Of a DNA stretch of 64,000 bases, positions 57,011 through 64,000 are shown in pieces. Where the stretch lies: assembly GCA_916700875.1 (NCBI GenBank), contig CAKAKS010000192.1, positions 18,518 to 82,517 of the forward strand. The letters are read 5' to 3'. The DNA comes from Sebastes aleutianus. Its lineage: Eukaryota; Chordata; Actinopteri; Perciformes; Sebastidae. Below the pieces are notes generated by a model. It searched no databases. It was given only the letters and a program-made list of their open reading frames with translations, and was not told where the DNA came from. Position numbers and translations under genes: made by a program. Each line of letters starts with the position of its first letter. The first letter of the stretch is position 1.

Positions 57011-58621
57011 TGACATGTTGCATGTGTACTGTATGCATTTAATGGAATAATTAAACCTTATATCACTTTGTATATGTATGCAAACATCTATGCCAACCAT
57101 ACAGTATGTGAAGTCTGTGTAAGTACAGTGCATAAACTGAATTTCTCCCCAAAAAACCTAACTCTAAAATGCTCTCACTCTAACCAAATGAAGAGAATGA
57201 GCTCACCACAGTCTACCCACTCTCCTGAAATTATGTAAAATACCCTCATTATAGCTATATTTGTCAAAATCTAGTATCAACCAAATTTACTGGCAATTAA
57301 GGCTTTGCAAGCAAATTTAGAGGATCAAGGTCAAACTCTTGTGCAGTGGATGTTCTCTCAGGGTTTCATTCAACATGCTAATCACTAGAATATTCAGCTG
57401 TCTTTTACAGCAACTTTGACAGTAATTTGGTATAATTAGGTTTAGTATAATAAGACTAGATACATTTTCTTAAACAAAGTAGCAGTGAAAACCAGGTTTT
57501 CTGAAGGAATACCATCCAGTCTAACTAAAGGCACATGACAATATGGTCACTGTCACGTCACTATTGACTTACAGGGCCGATGACACTGTTGGTCTCAATA
57601 AGAATACACCAGGGATAAGGTTTTTTTGTTTGTACTGACACACTGAATATGAGTAAAAACTCCTTTGAGCTCACCAAATAAGTTTAAGTCTCATCTTTGT
57701 TCCCTTTTGCAGTGTCAGAACAAAACTGAACTGAAGCTTAACAGAGATAAATGAAAGAGCAAAAACATATCCTTATAGAAATATCCTTTAGAAAGGTTTC
57801 AGAAAATTTTAGCAGACCGTTGAGGACGTAGGGGGATCTAATCCTTAACCAAACTTTAACACACTGAGAGTAAAAAAAGAAACTTTAACAAAGCTAAGGC
57901 CGTACGTTTTTATCAGCTAAATAAGATAAGGGAAGCGCCTGGTAAAGTTTTGAAAGTCAGCTTGAAGCGAAAAGGTCTTAAACACTTTTTTCTGTATAAT
58001 GTTGCAATAAATTACATCAACAGGCCCGACCTTGCTGAGGTGAGTTACCTCGTCTTGCTAGTGAAACATCACAGTCTTGTCTCGTATCCCCATAGATTCA
58101 ATATCGCTCCTCAGATGACTTCACACAAGACGGAAAATTGACTCTTGAAAAATCTCTAGTGTTCCTTCACGTCATCATTTCTGTGCGTGTGCTGTGCAGG
58201 GATGTTTTATCCACCATGCTCTGGCTGAATGTCAGATATATCTGCTTCTAAAGCATAAATGGCTTTGAAATTAAGATAAATTATATTCAGAATTCACTTT
58301 TACAAACACAAATAAATGATTTATTTGATTTGAGTTATGAGCCTTCCTGTCACTTATTACAGGCTGTTCTCATACACCGTTCAAAGCTATACCTACGAAA
58401 AGTAATGCGCTGTAATTCATATACATCCCACAAAATTAATTTGTATGTAATCCACATAGTCGTGAACCAGGAAGTATAAAGAGCAAAAGAATGCTGTGTA
58501 GGGAGGTCGGGGTGGATAAGTGGGTCAAAAAACACTGGACTTTCGCTCAGAAACCGGTGTTTGTACCCCGTGTGAAACCAGAAGTCAACGTTGACGTATT
58601 TGTCACGTAACTTAAGTTATC

Positions 58622-58998
58622 GATCTTTTCCTAAACCTAACCAAGTAGTTTTGTTGCCTAAACCCAACTAAGCAGTTTTCTTGCCTAAACCCAACTAAGT
58701 AATTTTGTTGCCTAAACCTAACCAAGTAGTTATGTTGCCTGAACCTAACCAAGTAGTTATGTTGCCTGAACCTAACCAAGTAGTTTTATTGGCTTGACCT
58801 AACTTAGTACTTGTGTTGCCTAAAGCTAATCAAATCAATCTTTTCTTAAACCTAACCAAGTAGTTTTGTTGCCTAAATCTAACTAAGTAGTTGTGTTGCC
58901 TAAATCTAACTAAGTACTTTTGTTGCCTAAACCTAACTAAGTAGTGTTGTTGCCTAAACCTAACTAAGTAGTGCTGTTGCCTAAACCTAACTAAGTAG
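58622..58998. repeat. Minisatellite, ~28-30-bp unit, about 12 copies
   Basis: Units read cctaaacctaaccaagtagttttgttg with variation (aactaagtagt, tatgttgcctgaacc). The open frame over it on the minus strand is the repeated peptide YLVRFRQQ, an artefact of the repeat. Confidence 0.9.
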
Positions 58999-60502
58999 TG
59001 TAAGTATCTGCAAGTATCTAAGTTGTTTCCTGTGTTGACGGCAGTATATTTCGATAAGACTGGAGCGGAAATCGTCACGTGTTGCTGGACATTCACAGGA
59101 AACTGCATGAAAAATGAGGGATAACTTTTCGTACGATATCATACAAACCGTTGTATGAGGATACGTTGCTTACTTAAAATTTATATATAGTTCTGTCTCA
59201 TTTTTCAACACCATAAAAGGAAATAATAATGAAAACCATTAAAGTAGTCACAGGATAATAGTTCTCGGAACAATTTCTGAGCCAGAATTCCACTATAATG
59301 GCACGGCATATCACCTTGTTGCCATGCTACGACATGCCGCATTGTCTTTGAAATAAAAGACTCCTCAGCATTCAATACATTCCTGCCAATGCCATTTTAT
59401 TCCAGCCTTGACGGAGCAGTTGTGCTTTCAAAGATATACGCCGTTAGCTGTGAGCTCTGGGCTGCATTCATTTGAGGACAGAGCCTGTGGAAAAATGAAA
59501 CACAAAAAAGGCTTCACATTAAATCTGATTGTTCCTTGCCAAATCGAGACATGGCTACCACTGGCTGAGCTCAGTGTGGAAAAGGAGGTCTGATTGCACA
59601 GCGGGAACACCTTACCTAAATGTCACTTCTTTTTTTTGTCTGTATGTATGCCCTAATTTTTCTGTCTAGACATGAGTCAGAGCTTCAGTACGTGTACGCC
59701 GGGCATGAGGAACAAGTCCCTTATACCTGGCAACACTGACAGAAAAGAAAAAGTCAATGAAATGGTGGGTGAGGGAGGATGAGCATTCAGTGTGTTTGAT
59801 GATGACACTTGCTGCATAAAACCAATAATCAAAGGAGAGAGATTCTTGGCCCGATTTCAGCGGTGCTCTAACGGGGATTCAGAAGAGGTGAACCTCCACT
59901 TATATGGTGAAAAGAAGAAGAGCCCGTTGAATGCCTGTAACAAATCTAGCAAGGCTGCAGAAAACCCTCTCTCCTTGGCGCTTTCAATACCAACCAGGAC
60001 ATAGTAAAACATTCATGCGAACACAAAAGCAGTCAGGAGAGGTACTTAGAGACTACTCAAGAGCTTCTCCTGAGGCCTTCAATTCCCTCCCGATTAATTG
60101 TTGCTTTTCAACTAAGGCTCAAATGATTCGATCTATAAAAAGCTGAATGGGTACTACGGTGCAATTTAAAAATACAGGTGGCTCCTTTGGCCTTGGATAG
60201 CTAACTGGTAGTGAACAACTTTTATATTTGTCTTTGGGGAAAGCAATGCTTTGCTTGTACAGTTCTAAGAAACCCACCCACATGGCCACTCTCCATCTGG
60301 AGAGGTGGTGAGTTGTAAACATTCTTTCAAGGGCAAAACGCAGACATCTCCTGCTATTTCTTGTCTATTAGTTCCCACAGTGAAGTGAATGAAAGCTGTC
60401 CAGCCTTTTGCTTTATTCAGACAATACTGATGTCACTCACTGGTAAATGTGACTTTTTATGTGACTTTTTTAATAAGATGGCAAATACAGTAAGCCACGG
60501 TT

Positions 60503-60690
60503 CGGGCTGCACCTAACAATTATTTTCATTATCGATTAATCTGCTGATTATTTTCTTTATTAATATTTTTGTCTATTAAGTGTCCAAAAAAAGTGCCCAA
60601 AAAAAAATAACTTCACTTGCGATTAATCGATTATCAAAAGAGTTACAAATTAATTTCCTGTCGACAAAACGATTAATAACTGTGAACGTT
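60503..60690. mobile_element. hAT-like short element with CGATTAATC ends
   Basis: gggctgcacctaacaattat, attatcgattaatctgctga and, inverted, gattaatcgattatc and cgacaaaacgattaataact form diverged inverted repeats typical of the fish GGGCTGCAACGATTA element. Confidence 0.6.
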
Positions 60691-60694
60691 TTAA

Positions 60695-61379
60695 AGGAAT
60701 AGTTCAACATTTTGGGAAATCTTATTCTCTTTTCAGCTGAGAGTTCAATGAGAAGATTGATACCACTCTAATGTCTCTATGATAAATATGAAGCTAGAGC
60801 AAGGACATGCTAGCTTAGCCTAGCATTAAGATTGGAAACGAAGGAAAAAGCTAGTCTGGCTCTGTCCGAGAGTTTAAGATTAAACAAAATAATTAAACAA
60901 ATAATATACAATGTGTTATTTCGTGAGCTTTAAGCCAGGTTTGTTCCTGGGACATTTAGTCCCAGAAACTAAAGGTTCCTTCAGCCCCTATTGTCTGCGG
61001 TTCCACTGCGGTCTAAAAACCTGTGAAGATTAGGTAAATGAATCTGATGACGTATGAAAAAGGTGTGTGTGTTTTTATCAATCAGTGGCGATTATCCCTG
61101 CAAACTCCACCCCGAAAGTTCTTGTACTTTAAAGAAAGTACTACCCCACCCGACCAGGGCCTTTTGGGGGGTAAAAAGTCCCCGGAACTTAATTTATACC
61201 CTGGTCCCTGCGGTCGAAACACAATGAGTTCTTCAAAAGGTTCCTAGTTCCGGGGGAAAGTTCCTGCGGTGGAAATGGGGCTCTAGAGTTGCTGGCAGGT
61301 GGATTTTACCTTTGGGCTAGCTGTTTCCAGTCCAAGAAAGTAAGCAAGGTGTATTTCCCAAGAATGACGAACTATTCCT
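60695..61379. mobile_element. Nonautonomous element with AGGAATAGTTC ends, with nested insertion
   Basis: The left end AGGAATAGTTCAACATTTTG and right end (minus strand) AGGAATAGTTCGTCATTCTT are inverted repeats, and both continue GGGAAAT. TTAA precedes the left end; the right flank is cttag, so the duplication is decayed. A second inverted-repeat segment (about 60940-61275, GGAAC/GTTCC words) appears inserted within. Confidence 0.7.
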
Positions 61380-63251
61380 CTTAGTTTATTTGCACCATAT
61401 ACACAAGCTTCCTTCTATATTCATGTCGCCCTCCACGGGATGCTTATAGGTGTGTGTAGCGAGCAGGTAAGCAGGCAGGGAAGAGACAGCAACGAGGGGA
61501 TGAGAAAATCAAGGTGGAAGACAGTTAATGAAACGGTGACCTTCAGGTCATCTGCGCTGGTTGCGCCAGAGATTTATTATTGGGCTTTGGCATCACTCAA
61601 CCCACCGCGATCACAAGGCCAAGCAACCTCAGAGGAATAGATGCAGGATGTATGCAGGCACACACACACACACACATACATACACTTTTGATAAAGGCTA
61701 TTCTTAGCATTGCAACAAAGGTCCCACTAAGAGGCTGCAGTGCCTATAAATGCCTCTCGTGCGACCCTTGACCTTTTTAGACTCTGGCTCCTGAATTTCA
61801 ATCAGGTGAGTTCCATCCCCTCCGCCATCAATCACCCCCTCTCCTTTGCTGCCGTCCTTGATTAATCGATTCAATCAATTACGTGGATTGATAAAATGAT
61901 TGATGAACTACATAAAGTGCGTGTACTCTTTCCACAGTGCGTGATTTAACCTTGTTATTTAGAAGCCAGACGCCTCAGCTCGGTCACGCTTCGTAATATT
62001 TGATTACAGGGTGAAACATGAAACAAAAGCGTCGCTGTATGTTTCTAGGACAAATAATAAATACCGTAACATAGAAATTCACCACAGCATACAGCATGTG
62101 CTGACATGTGGAATCTGTGCTGCCATTGTACTCACACTGCAGCTTCTCTATAGGGTTCGCTCTCTCCACTGCATTGTATGCCAGACTGAGCTGAATTCAG
62201 AGCACATCCACACGGCCACACCCTCTCCTCTCTTCATAAAGCTCAACTAAGAGTGTAATCTTCTGGAGCTTACTGTATTTACCCTTTGCAACACAGAAAA
62301 ATGCTCACTCTAAAGCCCCGGGGCACAGACTTTAAGTTGCCCTGCAGCACTGTTCATGCACATGTCGAGCTCCTCAAAGAGCAAAACGCTGTCATCGATC
62401 GACAACACACACAAAACAAGACGCGGTCAAAAACGGGTATATGGTTGGACCGTGTATGGTCAGTCTGGGAATTTGTGGATAAATTGTTATACAAATAGTC
62501 GGTGGTCATGTTTATAATGTTAAATCCAGCGGTGCTCCACTGAACTGGCTGTTCAAGCGGTGACGTACCCTATTGTTGAATGTACGTGAGGTTTTTCTGC
62601 TTGCCGTTTCAAACAGGAAACAACATGGCAGGCCTGCTCGTAAACTTTCTGTTATTCCGTCTAAACAATCCACCAAATCTACTTCTGAAAACATTTTAAG
62701 TGAGAAATAGGCTTTGCCACTGCTGAATCTCACTTCATTTTAGAAGTAGATTGCCAAGTTTGACAGCTTGGTCCAAGTTTCATGAGCCAGACGTGGATAA
62801 AGGACTGTACCCGCCTTTTCGTTTTGAAAGAGCAACGGCCAATGAGGAAACTCCAACGCTCGGCCGACCAATCATGTAACTCCATCACTCATTCACTCAC
62901 TCAGTGAAAGACTTATGTGCAGCAGGTATACACATGTGTATGAAAGCTTTGCTAGCAAACTGAGAGAGACGCACAGAGACTTGAATTTACAGAACTTGTG
63001 CGCAAACGCCCCCAGAAGCACACATGAGCAGCTTGCGAATGCCAGCTCAAATTTGCTCATCTCATTGCTTCAAAAACATGTTTATAATGCTACCAGCGCG
63101 GCGGCGGTAATTCAGTTTGGCAGCCAGACACAAAAATAATCATTAGGAATTTGTTCTTGTAAAAAATTCTGGAACAAAATGATGAGTCGGCCCTGATTAG
63201 CTCTGTTTGGCTGTGTAGTGGGAAATGTCCTTTATTGAGAAAGCACAGGCA

Positions 63252-63269
63252 CACACACACACACACACA
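63252..63269. repeat. (CA)n microsatellite
   Basis: Uninterrupted CA run. Confidence 0.9.
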
Positions 63270-64000
63270 AATGAAACAGGACTGTCAGGAGATGTAAATT
63301 TCTAGTAACTGTACATTCCCAGAAGTATTGTACTGCTCTTCATAACACAGGCACAATGTTTTATTAATGAGACACACTACAGTTCGTTTCATTTGGATTT
63401 GAACATTAGGCTCCGCTGCCTCCCTTCAGTATTAGCTGCTGAGACCGATGTATGTTAAACAGCATATGAATGAGGCTCTTGGGTTATCAGTGTATGGCAA
63501 TATTCCCGGAACCAAAGGACACAAACATGCACAAACATCATCAGCCCACACACAAAAACTCAATTTCCCAGTGGCCTCATTTCCTCTCAGCTGCTCGGCA
63601 GTGACATTTAAATAAGCATCTGATTAATAATCTTGGCTAAAGTGGTTGATCAAGCTAATGAATGGCTGCCATTAATCACACCATGGCACAGCTGTGGATG
63701 GAGTTTGGAGAGACATGGCAGGAGGAAGAAGAGGTAACGGGAAAGGACAGATTTTCCACAGTTTGATTACTTCCAGCCCTTTCAATCACAACTAAAGCAC
63801 AATTTTGGCAGAGGTGATTGTCACATCTCCACATTCCCTCTATTGAGTCTGCAGTTTTCAATCCAGCAGGTCGCCCAGCTTTCAACTCCCAAAACAAACA
63901 TATATACGTGCTACATACTCGACTATTCAAAAAACACTGCCTGAGCAAACAAAAGGCCATTGTGAAAACCCCCTTTTCGATCAAACGGCGCTGTAAAGAT

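Larger units (their letters stand above)
55624..64000. other. neto1 intron upstream of the linker exon, to window edge
   Basis: 8.4 kb with the repeats listed, a (CA)n run at 63252-63269 and another at 61661-61675, and unique sequence near 59260-60380, 61780-62060 and 63400-63980. I searched for CUB1 motifs on the minus strand and found none, so the CUB1 exons are probably beyond the window. Very short exons could have been missed. Confidence 0.55.

Noticed and set aside
58830..59108. Minus-strand frame with repeated YLVRFRQQ peptide
   Set aside because: Translation of a minisatellite whose unit length is near a multiple of three.

Overview
The window is nuclear DNA of a ray-finned fish, most likely a percomorph teleost. 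This rests on split vertebrate genes with GT-AG introns, AT-rich intergenic DNA with scattered CA/GT microsatellites, and many small inverted-repeat transposons and interspersed repeats of the kind I know from teleost genomes. There is no operon structure, rRNA, tRNA, CRISPR or prokaryotic gene that I can support. Three protein-coding genes can be built exon by exon. All are on the minus strand, so they read from right to left.

(1) 55623 to 32375: the 3' part of NETO1, the CUB/LDLa auxiliary subunit of kainate-type glutamate receptors. It runs from the linker after CUB1 through CUB2, the LDLa module, the transmembrane segment and the cytoplasmic tail. The upstream exons (signal peptide, CUB1) were not found and probably lie beyond the right edge. 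The gene has two mutually exclusive 3' ends. Read-through of the long last exon gives a tail ending SVSIDF, while splicing from an internal donor to an exon 875 bp away gives a tail ending in the PDZ ligand TTRV.

(2) 26070 to 23066: a complete six-exon TIMM21, a subunit of the mitochondrial inner-membrane TIM23 presequence translocase, predicted at 246 residues.

(3) 18623 to 9543: a four-exon gene (plus a probable noncoding first exon near 18957) for a 176-residue single-pass membrane protein with three PPPY motifs in its cytosolic tail. I do not recognise it by name. The layout suggests a small adaptor that recruits WW-domain proteins such as NEDD4-family ubiquitin ligases.

The three genes have no obvious shared pathway. 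NETO1 and TIMM21 are, from memory, also on one chromosome in human (18q22), so this is probably conserved synteny in compressed form. The left 7 kb, the gaps between genes and the long NETO1 introns hold repeats: hAT-like elements, several TTAA-flanked inverted-repeat elements, a three-copy dispersed repeat, a LINE reverse-transcriptase remnant, minisatellites and microsatellites. Between these lie unique stretches that may include conserved regulatory elements. I saw no phage, plasmid, viral or defence system.
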